This document shows positions 24,001 to 26,796 of a stretch of 27,353 nt of DNA, piece by piece. Both the position numbers and the translations under genes were made by a program. The notes under the pieces are model-generated. The model saw only the letters and a list, made by a program, of their open reading frames with translations. It was not told the origin of the DNA and searched no databases. Source of the stretch: Ophiothrix spiculata (lineage: Eukaryota; Echinodermata; Ophiuroidea; Amphilepidida; Ophiotrichidae); assembly GCA_000969725.1 (NCBI GenBank), contig JXSR01S007613.1. One strand, given 5' to 3'. The number at the start of each line of letters is the position of its first letter. Position 1 is the first letter of the stretch.

Positions 24001-26796
24001 ATAATAATAATAATAATTAGGGCTTTTTGCGAATGAACAATGGGTCAAAGCGCTTATTACAATTAGTACATTACCAATAGAATACGGTCAGCTGACTTAA
24101 CAATGTACTTGGTATCGATATACCATTAGACGGCGCTTCTCAACTATATTCCTAGTAATTACCCATATAACCAGAGGAGAGTGGTCGTGGCAACTGTTAC
24201 TGGTTGTCGGACAGTATCATTTGGTATCCTAGCCGATCCCCCGGTTGCGTCATGTTCTATACCGCCTCTGGCGTAAAGCCGTTGGGATTCGTGGAAAAAT
24301 ACAACTTCAGGGATGATCACTAAAATTATTTTCATAATCGGTAAAAAATATGATAACATATATATAGTGGGGTTCACGTGTGAACCCCAGCGGATTTAGA
24401 ATAACATAATTATGTTGATTACTATAAGAACACTTTTGTAATTTTATGAGGAAAGGTAAAAATATGATCTCTGTAATTATTTTCTTCAATACGTGAGTCA
24501 CGTGACCCAATAGAAATACACGTAAATCGTACCCTAAATTTGTGTTTTAGAAATCCCTCGTCCCTAAATCTAGTGGATGCTATTAATCGTGTCCTATGCC
24601 GCCTGCATATAATGCTGAGGTCGACGAAGCAATAAAGACTAAATGCCTTGCCCAAGGGCGTAATTCATTATTGTTAACGGGGCTCGAACTCACGACCTAC
24701 TGATTACAAGTCCTGCTCTGTTCCTCTAGACCACACAAGCTCCCCATAATATAATATACAGTTATACAAACAGTTGCTTAGCAATCAGATGAGTTTTATT
24801 AATAATTCATCAGTTCTCTGAAAAGGATTTCAGTCATTTACAGATTTAATTGATCTATATAAAATTAATGCAATTATGCTCGGAACAAACTGAAATCAAA
24901 ATAATCGATGGCTGATACCTTATACATAATATATGGTGTACATTATATTATCAAAAAATGGTGCATTGAGACAGTATAGTACATGTGCAAATAATATCGT
25001 TATTTAACTACCTTTGTAATAAAGATTGCTTATTGTATAAATCAAAAAAATTTAAGTTCTTGGAAGACAGCCATTTTGTATTTTATGTATTTAATCTATT
25101 AAAATGATCATATGCTAAGCTGACAAGAGCGAAATATACTGACAGTCCATATTCTGCAGTGAGCTTACTGGAGAATTAATGATAAGAGCAAGTTCTAATA
25201 TTAAAGTAGAATAATAATATGCTAAGTCGTAAAGAGCGAAAAACCCAGACGGATCGCATTCTGCAGCGAACCTACTGGAGATTTAATGATTAACTAAAAC
25301 AGGCTTAATCATAAGTTATATAAAAAATCATATACTAAGCCGACAAGGACGAAATACCCTGACAGACCCCATTCTGCAGTGAGCCTGCTGGAGACCTTAT
25401 AAAGTTCCCAAATAATTTTACCCCCAAAATGTTAGATTTCATTGTTTCCTCCTGTATATAATGTCTATGATAATAGTGTGATAATGATAATAAACAGTTT
25501 CCATGCATGCATTTATCAGTAAAATTTCGAGAAGTCAGTCAGCTTTTGTGAGATTTGGGCCCGGAATTATGCTCCGGGAGCATGCTCCCATATCTAGTTA
25601 CTTACTTCTTTATCAATGCAATTTTGCAAGACAGCATTTAAACATGCTCCCGGAGCATGTTTTAGATATATCTAATTACTTGCTTCTTTATATATCTAGT
25701 TACTTGCTACGCTGGTACCCTCGATGTGGGCGCTTCACTATATGGTTCAGACTGCCCATCATATTTTGGATAAGACGTCGGAACCCAGCGTAGTTACTTG
25801 CTTCTTTAATCAATGTCATTTTGCAAGAAACTTCTAAACATGCTCCCGGAGCATATATTATATACATCTAGTTACTTGCTTCTATATCAATGTCATTTTG
25901 CAAGACAATATTTAAACATGCTCCCGGAGCATGTATTAGATACTGCTCCAGGAGCATAATTTCGGGCCCAAATCTCACAAAAGCAGTCAGTCATTGAGGT
26001 TGCAACCATAGAATTTAATAAGGTCATGACCTTGGATGTAAACCAAATATTCATACTTTTACTGCATTGTTGTTATTAATTTTGAAATTTTGAGATATTT
26101 TTTCAGCTTACATAACAAAATTGAAATATATTGCTCCCCCTCTCAAGCATGTTCAAATTTAAAGGTTCAAGTCCAAGTTGTTACATTATTATTCTTTGAA
26201 GGATCCAAGCGTGGAAAAACTTGGATCCTGAGCATAATAATGATTAAATTGGATGATTTTCGTCCCATATTTATTAGCCTCGCTATGAGTTTTAGCTCAA
26301 CCAATAAATATGGGCTCAATTTATCCAATTTTATAACAAAGTTTTTCTGTCTTTCTCTTTTCTTTTTTAGTTATTTTTTCACTTATTCCCCTTACCTGGG
26401 GCTGATTTCATGAACATTTAGAGATGATCGCTAACACCTGTTATGATCGCTAACTCCAAAAATGGTCGCTAATTTATTTAAAATACTCGCTATTTAGTGA
26501 TCATTCTTGGAGTTAGCGATCATAACAGGAGTTAGCGACCATCGCTAAATGTTAGTGAAATCGGCCCCTGGTCTGTTAGAATTCATGACATTCAGAAGGA
26601 GATCATATTTGTTTTGTTTATTCTGATAGACTACCTACCTAGAATAAGAACTTAAAAATACATATATTGCATGTCTTATTGTCTCTTTTTTTCTGTGTAC
26701 CAGGCTTTTGCCAGGAAAAATTCAGCTGCCCGAAAAGAGTGGTTGACCAACTGGTTAGCTCAGACTAAGACAAGAAGAGAACAAGGATTAGGGGAG
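1..26796 (+). CDS. top2: DNA topoisomerase II, partial gene (15 exon positions, both ends outside the window)
   Basis: Type IIA topoisomerase, the nuclear ATP-dependent enzyme that passes one DNA duplex through a cut in another and so untangles chromosomes. Joining the exons listed separately gives about 649 residues without a stop. Visible in order: ATPase start ERIYQ-like block; catalytic Glu in FDEILVNAADN (residue ~57) with the Mg-binding Asn at 61; IWNNGKGIPV; TSSNYDD; nucleotide loop GGRHGYGAK (~130-138); transducer loop DSQTKEN (~341-347); TOPRIM EGDSA (Glu ~428), PLRGKILNV and the DxDxD acidic cluster (~508-512); YYKGLGTST and the start of the winged helix. This matches roughly residues 31-650 of human TOP2A from memory of that protein. 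The active-site tyrosine region and C-terminus are not in the window. Splice borders are GT/AG throughout. A processed copy is excluded by the introns. Confidence 0.96.
90..630. other. intron 1, 5' part, no recognised element
   Basis: AT-rich intron DNA without a coding signature. The one visible structure is a perfect 12-bp inverted repeat (ATGGTACATATC) with a 13-base loop at about 594-630, just outside the Harbinger-like element that follows. Confidence 0.6.
634..1127. mobile_element. Harbinger-like MITE, 494 bp, long imperfect TIRs
   Basis: The ends read AGGCCAGATTCC and its near-complement GGAATCTGACCT, and the pairing continues inward for about 150 bp, including the stretch around TGCACTGTAAGGGTA. 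The element is flanked by TTA on each side (631-633 and 1128-1130). A 3-bp TTA duplication is typical of PIF/Harbinger. A TTAA (piggyBac) reading is possible only with ends one base out of register. No transposase is present. Confidence 0.8.
1304..1369. repeat. tandem duplication, two identical 33-bp units
   Basis: A 33-bp unit beginning TACGTACGTCCCTCCC occurs twice head to tail without a mismatch, at 1304-1336 and 1337-1369. The perfect identity suggests a recent slippage event. The rest of 1131-1480 shows nothing recognisable. Confidence 0.9.
1481..1546 (-). repeat. fragment of an unnamed interspersed repeat (family A)
   Basis: Read on the - strand, this matches the end of the copy at 6836-7108, including GGTGGCATAGCGCACTATAA and the GAATTACA stretch before it. 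It is a short, older fragment. No function is implied. The following 1547-1942 holds an open reading frame without recognisable similarity. Confidence 0.7.
1954..2546 (+). mobile_element. RTE-like LINE 3' fragment with 11-bp target duplication
   Basis: A 5'-truncated LINE. It starts at the YLGV block of the reverse transcriptase and continues LRLVNTLVNPVLLYGSEIWT and KKLEAFEM, then in another frame YRKILNISWKDKIRNEEVL and WFGHLCRMNNIRLPKRIL, the usual C-terminal layout of RTE-like elements. About 5 bases are missing near 2190, and at least one in-frame stop follows at about 2304. The 3' end is a short GATA repeat. AATCAGAATCA flanks it exactly at 1943-1953 and 2547-2557, proving a target-primed insertion. 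It is inactive. Confidence 0.88.
2579..4646 (-). mobile_element. CR1/L2-like LINE, 5'-truncated, antisense to top2
   Basis: Reverse transcriptase in one reading frame, broken once. Motifs in order on the - strand: YRPVSILCCMSKILE, FQSGFRPGFSTETCL, LLDVQKAFDSVNHQ with the first catalytic Asp, GVPQGSLLGPLLYL, LLYADDSVIL with the catalytic pair, then the thumb and FKKAVKKHL tail. A single in-frame TAA (near 4014) separates the upstream 171-residue part from the 378-residue part (3993-2857). The frame is open upstream to about 4646, where the element stops before its endonuclease. The 3' end is a TAAAC-type microsatellite (2579-2598). It is recent enough to be almost intact over the region retained. 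Clade assignment is by motif only. Confidence 0.9.
4647..5384. repeat. older GC/G-run-rich repeat, split by a hAT MITE
   Basis: Flanks of the MITE at 4715-5114 join into one repeat rich in GGGGTCTAGAGA-type blocks (4690-4706 and 5289-5303) and ending in a C run (5368-5379). Phrases such as GGGGCTAAATTTGTGCTC suggest a non-coding interspersed repeat. Left and right borders are uncertain. No flanking duplication was found. Confidence 0.55.
4715..5114. mobile_element. hAT-like MITE, 400 bp, perfect 8-bp target duplication
   Basis: The ends are CAAGGAATTT and AAATTCCTTG, and the inverted pairing continues inward through GGGGAATCGG and CGCCACCATC with a few mismatches. GAAGTGAC is repeated exactly at 4707-4714 and 5115-5122. 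An 8-bp duplication with a CA-G start is the hAT signature. Removing the element and one duplication restores a continuous older repeat. No transposase frame is present. Confidence 0.9.
5385..5450 (-). repeat. second fragment of interspersed repeat family A
   Basis: On the - strand it reads GGACAGGATACC, then TAATTGTCTTATAGAAACCT, then AAACTAGGGG. This aligns with GGACAAGGAACT, TAGTTGTCTTGTGGAAACCT and AAACTCGGGG at 6853-6910. Identity is roughly 75-80% by eye. The remainder of the intron up to exon 2 shows nothing recognised. Confidence 0.7.
5570..5660 (+). CDS. top2: top2 exon 2 (ATPase, catalytic Glu)
   Basis: Reads AMWVVDKNGKFVNRKINFVP then GLYKIFDEIL, after the acceptor TACTCCAG. It carries the general-base Glu of the GHKL ATPase. 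The last base is the first base of a Val codon finished in the next exon (phase 1). The donor is G|GTAAGT. Confidence 0.96.
5661..6226. other. intron 2, with degenerate GGGTCTTT-rich stretch
   Basis: From about 5700 to 5960 the phrase GGGTCTTT or a close variant recurs about six times among AAAATGGCC and CAAAATTTAGCAAAA blocks, ending TTGAGTGCCCCC. This looks like a non-coding interspersed repeat, not a strict tandem array. The rest, to exon 3, is plain AT-rich intron. Confidence 0.5.
6227..6290 (+). CDS. top2: top2 exon 3 (ATPase, Mg-binding Asn)
   Basis: Reads (V)NAADNKQRDPEMDLIKINID followed by the first two bases of an Ala codon. NAADN is the GHKL N-box whose Asn binds the magnesium of Mg-ATP. 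Acceptor ACACAG, donor GC|GTAAGT. The short exon of 64 bp fits exactly between exons 2 and 4 in phase. Confidence 0.96.
6836..7108 (+). repeat. interspersed repeat family A, longest copy
   Basis: It is GC-richer than its surroundings and runs from the GTGTGCTTGAAATTCCC stretch to GGTGGCATAGCGCACTATAA. Fragments of the same sequence sit in reverse orientation at 5385-5450 and 1481-1546, so it is an interspersed repeat. A 69-codon open frame (6832-7041) is probably incidental. No tRNA head, RT motif or inverted ends were seen, so the class is unknown. Upstream intron 3 (6291-6835) shows nothing recognised. Confidence 0.65.
7178..7323 (+). CDS. top2: top2 exon 4 (ATPase core)
   Basis: Reads (A)DKNMISIWNNGKGIPVVEHK, then IEKMYVPALIFGHLL, then TSSNYDDTEKRVV. 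It contains the NNGKGIPV nucleotide motif and the SSN phosphate-contact block. Acceptor GACATAG, donor TAG|GTAAAT. It ends one base into a Gly codon (phase 1). Confidence 0.96.
7371..8434. mobile_element. Tc1/mariner-like element, non-autonomous, ~1.06 kb with very long TIRs
   Basis: The ends are TACCAGGTGTCCCAAAAAAT and the exact complement, with TA on each side (7369-7370 and 8435-8436). The first ~80 bases pair almost perfectly, with only about three or four mismatches. The pairing then continues with small gaps to about 190-200 bp, through GAACGCATTTGTTCAAAATT and its mirror near 8229-8250. The TA duplication fits Tc1/mariner. The middle has no transposase frame, so mobility would need a transposase from elsewhere. 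High arm identity suggests a young copy. Confidence 0.88.
8503..9468. mobile_element. piggyBac-like non-autonomous element with a nested hAT MITE
   Basis: TTAA flanks both ends (8499-8502 and 9469-9472). The termini read CCCTTTGATCCC and GGTTCAAAGGG, the CCCTTTG start known for piggyBac elements. A second, internal inverted pair is seen: CTGGTATAGATGAATTC near 8521 and its near-complement GGATTCGTCTATACCGG near 8803. The gross length is 966 bp, about 760 bp without the nested MITE at 9241-9435. No transposase was recognised. Confidence 0.78.
9241..9435. mobile_element. hAT-like MITE, 195 bp, nested in the piggyBac-like element
   Basis: The termini CAGTGGCGTAGCTAG and CTGGCTACGCCACTG are inverted, with one mismatch. 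CAGATACA is duplicated exactly at 9233-9240 and 9436-9443. An 8-bp duplication with CAGTGGCGTAGC ends is a widespread hAT MITE signature. Strikingly GC-rich inside (C and G runs around 9256-9287 and 9340-9355). It is younger than its host element. Confidence 0.93.
9473..10033. other. intron 4, 3' part, nothing recognised
   Basis: AT-rich intron DNA with several T runs (about 9901-9906, 9945-9951, 10010-10020). The last run precedes the exon 5 acceptor. No open frame, inverted ends or repeat seen. Confidence 0.6.
10034..10131 (+). CDS. top2: top2 exon 5 (ATP phosphate loop)
   Basis: Reads (G)GRHGYGAKLCNIFSSRF then TVTTACKENKKKFEQ. The GxxGxG phosphate loop is intact, but the position that is Asn in human TOP2A (N163) is His here (codon CAT at 10040-10042). 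Acceptor TTGAACAG, donor CAG|GTATGT, ending in phase 0. Confidence 0.95.
10132..10629. other. intron 5, first part, nothing recognised
   Basis: Plain AT-rich intron DNA. The last ~25 bases (ATTGTGTAATTATATACTTATAT) recur with two substitutions at 11673-11695, before the second copy of exon 6. Further upstream the two do not align well by eye. Confidence 0.6.
10630..11122. mobile_element. MITE, 493 bp, TA duplication, present in only one of two exon 6 copies
   Basis: The termini are TCAGTTCGGCGGAACTCA and the mirrored TGAGTTCTGACGAACTGA. Pairing goes on for about 55 bp through GGATACGTATCTGAATTT. TA lies on each side (10628-10629 and 11123-11124), although ATAT is an equally good 4-bp duplication. 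The motif GATACG-TATC-GAATTT recurs internally (about 10690-10745 and 11040-11100), giving nested sub-palindromes. The empty site, ACTTATATCATCATGAATT, is preserved at 11688-11706. Tc1/mariner-type by duplication only. Confidence 0.88.
11150..11244 (+). CDS. top2: top2 exon 6, first copy, cut off by the assembly gap
   Basis: Reads TWTDNMTKTSPAVITEYDGS then DFTEITFEPDLA and runs straight into the N run. It matches the first 95 bases of the complete exon at 11723-11935 with five base differences: three silent, one Asp/Asn and one Glu/Asp. Both copies have an acceptor (CCGGTAG here). The likely reading is a second haplotype left in series by the assembler. A true tandem exon duplication, perhaps used alternatively, is the other possibility. 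Confidence 0.85.
11245..11294. other. assembly gap (50 N)
   Basis: Fifty N in a row, a conventional filler length, so the true distance is unknown. It interrupts the first copy of exon 6. Sequence after it leads to a second, complete copy, which suggests a scaffolding join between two allelic contigs. Confidence 0.99.
11295..11722. other. intron 5 after the gap, leading to the complete exon 6
   Basis: No gene or repeat structure was recognised. The last ~50 bases align with sequence flanking the MITE before the first exon 6 copy. The preceding ~370 bases have no visible counterpart before 10600, so the two haplotypes must differ by further insertions, or the join is wrong. Confidence 0.6.
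11723..11935 (+). CDS. top2: top2 exon 6, complete copy
   Basis: Seventy-one codons: TWTNNMTKTSPAVITDYDGS, then DFTEITFEPDLAKFEM, then the TRLNKDIVALLTRRAYDIAG block and VKKGVKVMLNGTEIP. It corresponds to the end of the GHKL domain before the transducer. Acceptor TCCTGTAG, donor CCG|GTGAGT, phase 0 at both ends, in frame with exons 5 and 7. Confidence 0.95.
12351..12798. mobile_element. MITE, 448 bp, TA duplication
   Basis: Left end TGTGACCCATTATATCAAAA and right end TTTCGATATAATGGGTCATA are inverted, and GGTACCTTAAGG pairs with CCTTTAAGTACC. TA flanks at 12349-12350 and 12799-12800. The first seven bases, TGTGACC, are shared with the MITE family at 13830 and 20271, but the inner sequence differs. 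It may sit inside a Penelope-like copy, whose coding end begins right next to it. Non-coding. Confidence 0.8.
12799..13098 (-). mobile_element. Penelope-like element fragment (GIY-YIG endonuclease end)
   Basis: On the - strand the frame reads GIRLKEHHSRDDSPIKEH, then TNSGHNMPPEDTKIIDKDPK, then WFTREVREAAHIRIQRSSLN and RDGGRYQLP. This is the C-terminal half of the GIY-YIG nuclease found in Penelope-like retroelements (R-KEH, TGH, W--R--EA--I, LNRDGG), recalled from the family. The reverse transcriptase is absent, so this is a 5'-truncated remnant. The - strand sequence after the MITE (12340 down to about 12150), with a GAAACGTC phrase, could be its 3' untranslated part, but this is weak. It ends about 20 bases before top2 exon 7. 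The rest of intron 6 (from 11936) shows nothing else. Confidence 0.75.
13116..13289 (+). CDS. top2: top2 exon 7 (transducer)
   Basis: Fifty-eight codons beginning VNDFESYCKLYLQDKVDDDG and ending FQHVSFANAIATTK. It includes the NHRWEV block typical of the type II transducer fold. The acceptor has a strong T tract (nine T then AG). The donor is AAG|GTAAGG. A Penelope-like fragment ends within about 20 bases of this exon. Confidence 0.95.
13587..13652 (+). repeat. tRNA-like segment (SINE head remnant)
   Basis: It contains an A-box-like GACCTACTGGATACGGTG and a B-box-like GAATCGAATCCC at near tRNA spacing, followed by a run of T (13656 on) that could end Pol III transcription. The acceptor arms do not pair, so this is not a working tRNA. 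It is best read as a decayed tRNA-derived SINE head. The rest of 13290-13829 shows nothing else. Confidence 0.5.
13830..14062. mobile_element. MITE family B, copy 1 (233 bp)
   Basis: Ends TGTAACCTGCTCCC and GGGAGCAAGTCACA, TA on each side (13828-13829 and 14063-14064). It aligns along its whole length with the copy at 20271-20524, sharing CTGATTTG, GCTTTAAAATGAT, GACATTGCTCA and GGCTGTAACTC. The terminal inverted repeat is only about 15 bp. Confidence 0.82.
14212..14304 (+). CDS. top2: top2 exon 8 (transducer)
   Basis: Thirty-one codons: GGTHVDHVTKRITKSLIEKI then ESKIENVKPHQ. GGTHVDHV matches the conserved GG-HVD-V block. The helix after it is three or four residues shorter than in human TOP2A. 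Acceptor TTCATACAG, donor CAG|GTAGGT, phase 0. Confidence 0.94.
14305..15136. other. intron 8, 5' part, possible decayed element
   Basis: At 14357-14576 a region rich in GAATCT/GATTCT phrases is bounded by ACAGGGGTAGAAAT and its near-complement ATTTTCAGCCCTGT. The ends recall hAT MITEs, but the 8 bases on each side do not match, so the boundary is unproven. The rest is plain AT-rich intron. Confidence 0.4.
15137..15366 (+). mobile_element. tRNA-derived SINE
   Basis: The head GGGGAGCGTGGCCGAGCAGT, then TAGAGCGTTGGACTCGTAAT, has a clear Pol III A box (TGGCCGAGCAGTTAGAGC). GGGGTCGAGCCTTGG is the B box. Spacing resembles a Ser/Leu-type tRNA. The body follows (CTTGTTTCCTTAAGCAAG, TGTAAAAGAACGTCACAAGC). 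The B box is imperfect and no short flanking duplication was found, so the 3' border is approximate. It lies in sense orientation to top2. Confidence 0.78.
15571..15637. mobile_element. MITE family B, right-end fragment (copy 3)
   Basis: ATTGGGCTATATCTCTTTAA, then GTGTTCTGGGACTTTGTCCG and GGTTATGTGGGAGCAAATCA, match the right third of the copies at 13830-14062 and 20271-20524. The left part is missing and the terminal GTCACA has decayed. Confidence 0.65.
15638..15967 (-). repeat. possible repeat-derived open frame, 109 codons
   Basis: A 109-codon frame on the - strand, including KNGRSRLYFCFKISLFYEN, IFKHFQRCMETKTFFSIF and LPHNFPHYSKPCPP. I do not recognise a domain. No promoter, splice partner or Kozak evidence was seen. 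The sequence feels like part of an interspersed repeat, but no second copy is in the window. The phrase TCTCTAGTTGGTT occurs at its edge (about 15949) and again 44 bases on. It is likely not a gene. The remainder to exon 9 shows nothing. Confidence 0.3.
16257..16394 (+). CDS. top2: top2 exon 9 (QTK loop)
   Basis: Forty-six codons: VKSQLWVFINALIENPAF, DSQTKENLTILARKFGSK, CTLSEKFIKE. Gln and Lys of the QTK loop, which reach across to sense the ATP gamma-phosphate, are present. Acceptor TTTTCTCAG, donor GAG|GTAAGG. Confidence 0.96.
16395..17164. other. intron 9, nothing recognised
   Basis: AT-rich intron DNA. A short self-complementary phrase, GGGGGCACGTGCCCC, lies at 16669-16683 with a second CACGTGCCC/ACGTGCCC nearby. 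No repeat borders or frame could be supported. Confidence 0.55.
17165..17221 (+). CDS. top2: top2 exon 10 (short linker exon)
   Basis: Nineteen codons, ITTSGILSNIQDNVKDKQV, filling the place of the human AIGCGIVESILNWVKF region between transducer and TOPRIM. Similarity is modest, but the T-rich acceptor TTTTTCAG, the donor GTG|GTAGGT, the phase and the position all fit. It is the least conserved exon in the window. Confidence 0.85.
17279..17900 (-). mobile_element. CR1/Rex-like LINE 3' fragment, antisense to top2
   Basis: A single open - strand frame of 174 codons (17900-17376) matches the C-terminal part of CR1-group reverse transcriptases: ITSRLDYANSLLYGI, RLQRLQNHSAKLIYWAKK, LLQELHWLPIHSHIQFKLL, AAGPFLWNKLPYHIHHAQSL and FRSLLKTYLFDI. 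The 3' end is a TTGTA microsatellite (17279-17293). The palm and endonuclease are missing. The frame is unbroken, so it is fairly young. It differs from the LINEs at 2579 and 18059. Confidence 0.88.
18059..18368 (-). mobile_element. CR1-like LINE 3' fragment with ATT-repeat tail, antisense
   Basis: The - strand frame SERSFHYDASSVWNSLPNRI, then RSIPTLPVFKRHLKTHLF, is the extreme C-terminus of a CR1/L2-type LINE. The tail is ATT repeated about six times (18064-18083), preceded by TTTGCGCCCTAAAAGCACCC. Only the last ~70 codons remain. It lies 160 bp from another antisense LINE end, a local cluster. Confidence 0.8.
18527..19017. mobile_element. MITE, 491 bp, TA duplication, with inner inverted pair
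   Basis: Ends GACCTTTTCAAAA and TTTTGAAAAGGTC are perfect inverse complements, flanked by TA at 18525-18526 and 19018-19019. Inside, AAAAGTGACTCGTTAGTGC (about 18838) and GTGCTAGTGAGTCACTTTTT (about 18928) form a second inverted pair. No coding frame. Tc1/mariner type by duplication only. Confidence 0.75.
19152..19391 (+). CDS. top2: top2 exon 11 (TOPRIM, EGDSA)
   Basis: Eighty codons, ELMDKKLKSGSKSNIDGLPK to LNVRDATHKQ. It contains LTEGDSAKALAVSGLGIIG, whose Glu is the first TOPRIM metal ligand, and YGVFPLRGKILNVRD, including the Arg/Lys pair near the cleavage site. Acceptor CACTTTTCAG, donor CAG|GTGTGT. Confidence 0.97.
19858..20673. mobile_element. TIR element, ~816 bp, hosting MITE family B copy 2
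   Basis: The left end GGGTATCAACAAGTTTTAAA, then GATCACCAAGAAGAAAAA, pairs with TTTTTCTTGGTGATCTTTAA, then AACTTTTTGATACCC, at the right, about 36 bp with two or three mismatches. The target duplication could not be fixed, so the superfamily is unknown. The nested MITE at 20271-20524 is younger. The stretch 19392-19857 before it is plain intron. Confidence 0.7.
20271..20524. mobile_element. MITE family B, copy 2 (254 bp), nested
   Basis: Ends TGTGACCTGCTCCC and GGAGCAAGTCACA with TA on both sides (20269-20270 and 20525-20526). It aligns with 13830-14062 over the whole length and with 15571-15637 at the right end, so this family is active or was recently active in the lineage. Confidence 0.85.
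20936..21159. repeat. 224-bp inverted repeat abutting the exon 12 acceptor
   Basis: The arms are 20936-21023 and 21071-21159. They pair at close to 88-90%, with the loop at 21024-21070. Matching blocks include CAAAGAGAAGAT, GTGTGTATCCCAT, ATGCATTGCTTC, TTGTACAGGAA and ATGTGAGTAGTTAGTGATGA. The right arm ends TATCTTCTCTTTG, and the next bases TAG are the acceptor of exon 12, so the arm is the pyrimidine tract. It is probably a foldback MITE, although no flanking duplication was identified. Confidence 0.88.
21163..21399 (+). CDS. top2: top2 exon 12 (TOPRIM, DxDxD)
   Basis: Seventy-nine codons, IMQNTEITNIAKILGLQYRS to VFITPIVK. The acidic cluster reads MADPDTDGSHIKGL, keeping all three Asp ligands where human TOP2A has MTDQDQDGSHIKGL. 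The acceptor TCTCTTTGTAG sits at the very edge of a large inverted repeat whose right arm supplies the pyrimidine tract. Donor AAG|GTAGGC. Confidence 0.97.
21724..21786 (+). repeat. tRNA-like segment followed by a T run
   Basis: It contains TTAGCTCAGTTGGTGAAAC (A-box-like) and GGTTCAAATCC (B box), with CTGAC and GTCAG able to close the ends. Only about 63 bases separate the ends and the anticodon arm is missing. Ten or so T residues follow, a Pol III stop. It is read as a shortened tRNA pseudogene or SINE head. The rest of 21400-22209 is plain intron. Confidence 0.5.
22219..22550. mobile_element. MITE with G-run ends and exact 9-bp target duplication, 332 bp
   Basis: CAATTGATC stands at 22210-22218 and again at 22551-22559. 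Inside, the GGGGGGCACTCAAATATAAT then GTTGCAGGTATAGGGTGACCA arm pairs with TGGTCACGCTATGCCTGCAA then CATTATACTTGAGTGCCCCC, about 45 bp with five mismatches. A 9-bp duplication suggests a Mutator-like or Merlin-like origin, not proven. It has low-complexity GGGTA/AGGG phrases inside. Related G-run phrases occur at 5368-5379 and 5993-6001. Confidence 0.85.
22560..23186. other. intron 12, 3' part, nothing recognised
   Basis: Plain intron DNA with one perfect small hairpin, GGGGCACTA-TGTGG-TAGTGCCCC, at about 23072-23094. The tract before the exon 13 acceptor is pyrimidine-rich. No frame or repeat border seen. Confidence 0.55.
23187..23292 (+). CDS. top2: top2 exon 13 (TOPRIM to winged helix)
   Basis: Reads VTKGKKKQSFYSLPEYEEW then KLQTPDWKKWKIKYYK plus one base of a Gly codon. 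FYSLPE(Y/F)EEW and W-KYYKGLGTST are conserved in eukaryotic topoisomerase II. Acceptor CCCTCTAG, donor AAAG|GTGAGA (phase 1). Confidence 0.96.
23430..23541 (+). mobile_element. LINE 3' tail fragment
   Basis: The stretch with ATATGTATATATGGAAATAA, then AGAACCTTGAACCTTGAA, resembles the 3' end of CR1/L2-like LINEs, where a short CTTGAAC-type repeat follows an AATAAA-like signal. No coding part is left. Identification rests on the tail only. Surrounding intron 13 (23293-23778) shows nothing else. Confidence 0.5.
23779..23888 (+). CDS. top2: top2 exon 14 (KGLGTST block)
   Basis: Completes the Gly codon and reads LGTSTTREGQEYFRDIEKHR then IAFTYGGPEDDESLTL. The GLGTST loop leads into the winged-helix domain. 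Acceptor GATGGCAG, donor TTG|GTAAGA, phase 0 at the end. Confidence 0.96.
24001..24400 (-). repeat. probable 3' part of a - strand retroposon with ATT tail
   Basis: On the - strand the phrase AAGCGCTTTGACCCATTG, then TTCATTCGCAAAAAGCCCTA, is followed by ATT repeated about eight times (23996-24019). This tail style is the same as at 18059-18083. It may be the 3' end of the SINE whose head is at 24676-24745. A 20-bp hairpin, GGGGTTCAC-GT-GTGAACCCC, lies at about 24370-24389. Confidence 0.5.
24540..24745 (-). mobile_element. tRNA-derived SINE, antisense
   Basis: The - strand begins GGGGAGCTTGTGTGGTCTAG, then AGGAACAGAGCAGGACTTGT, with A box TGTGGTCTAGAGG and B box GAGTTCGAGCCCCG, followed by a body with CCCTTGGGCAAGGCATTTAG. 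The head is better preserved than the one at 15137. The family appears different. No target duplication was seen. The intron from 24746 to 25107 is AT-rich with nothing recognised. Confidence 0.78.
25108..25402. repeat. three-copy tandem array, ~110-bp period, conserved ~72-bp core
   Basis: Cores begin CATATGCTAAG or its variants at about 25109, 25216 and 25329. Each runs through a GACAAGAGCGAAATA-like block, CTGACAGACCCCATTCTGCA and GTGAGCCTACTGGAGA, with substitutions. Cores agree at roughly 80% or more by eye, while the ~35-40 bp between them, AT-rich, do not align. No frame, A/B box or inverted end explains this. Class unknown. Confidence 0.8.
25542..25984. mobile_element. Mutator-like (or Merlin-like) MITE with internal palindromic repeats, 9-bp duplication
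   Basis: Ends GCTTTTGTGAGATTTGGGCC and GGGCCCAAATCTCACAAAAGC are inverted for about 38 bp with few mismatches. AGTCAGTCA is repeated exactly at 25533-25541 and 25985-25993. Inside are four or so units of about 80 bp built of TAGTTACTTGCTTCTTTATC, AATGTCATTTTGCAAGACA and the palindrome ATGCTCCCGGAGCAT. The palindrome, or its half, occurs about five times. No frame of note. Confidence 0.85.
25708..25792. mobile_element. 85-bp insertion inside a unit of the preceding element
   Basis: The sequence interrupts a TAGTTACTTGCTTC unit. It begins TACGCTGG and ends CCAGCGTA. GTTACTTGC occurs on both sides (25699-25707 and 25793-25801). This could be a tiny MITE with a 9-bp duplication. The flanks are themselves repeats, so two adjacent units could give the same picture. 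Confidence 0.5.
26200..26340. repeat. two hairpin-forming inverted repeats
   Basis: A perfect 9-bp pair, GGATCCAAG and CTTGGATCC, lies at about 26201-26227. Next to it is a longer imperfect palindrome (about 26245-26335) with AAATTGGAT, CCCATATTTATT and their mirrors AATAAATATGGG and ATCCAATTT. The borders are unclear. A 107-codon frame over this stretch has no recognisable content. Confidence 0.65.
26395..26571. repeat. foldback MITE, 177 bp, ~75-bp arms
   Basis: Left CCTGGGGCTGATTTCATGAA, then CATTTAGAGATGATCGCTAA, pairs with TTAGCGACCATCGCTAAATG, then TTAGTGAAATCGGCCCCTGG. GTTATGATCGCTAACTCC pairs with GGAGTTAGCGATCATAAC, perfect over 18 bp. Almost the whole element is stem. It ends 132 bp before exon 15. 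No target duplication could be fixed. Confidence 0.8.
26704..26796 (+). CDS. top2: top2 exon 15 (last in window)
   Basis: Thirty-one codons: AFARKNSAARKEWLTNWL then AQTKTRREQGLGE. It matches the human stretch AFSKKQIDDRKEWLTNFM and the RR-Q basic run before the DNA-gate core. Acceptor GTACCAG, donor GAG|GTGAGA, so the gene continues beyond the window. Confidence 0.95.

Noticed and set aside
25108-25402. CRISPR array or bacterial repeat system
   Set aside because: The units are too long and too divergent, spacers are not of equal length, and the DNA is clearly animal with spliced exons.
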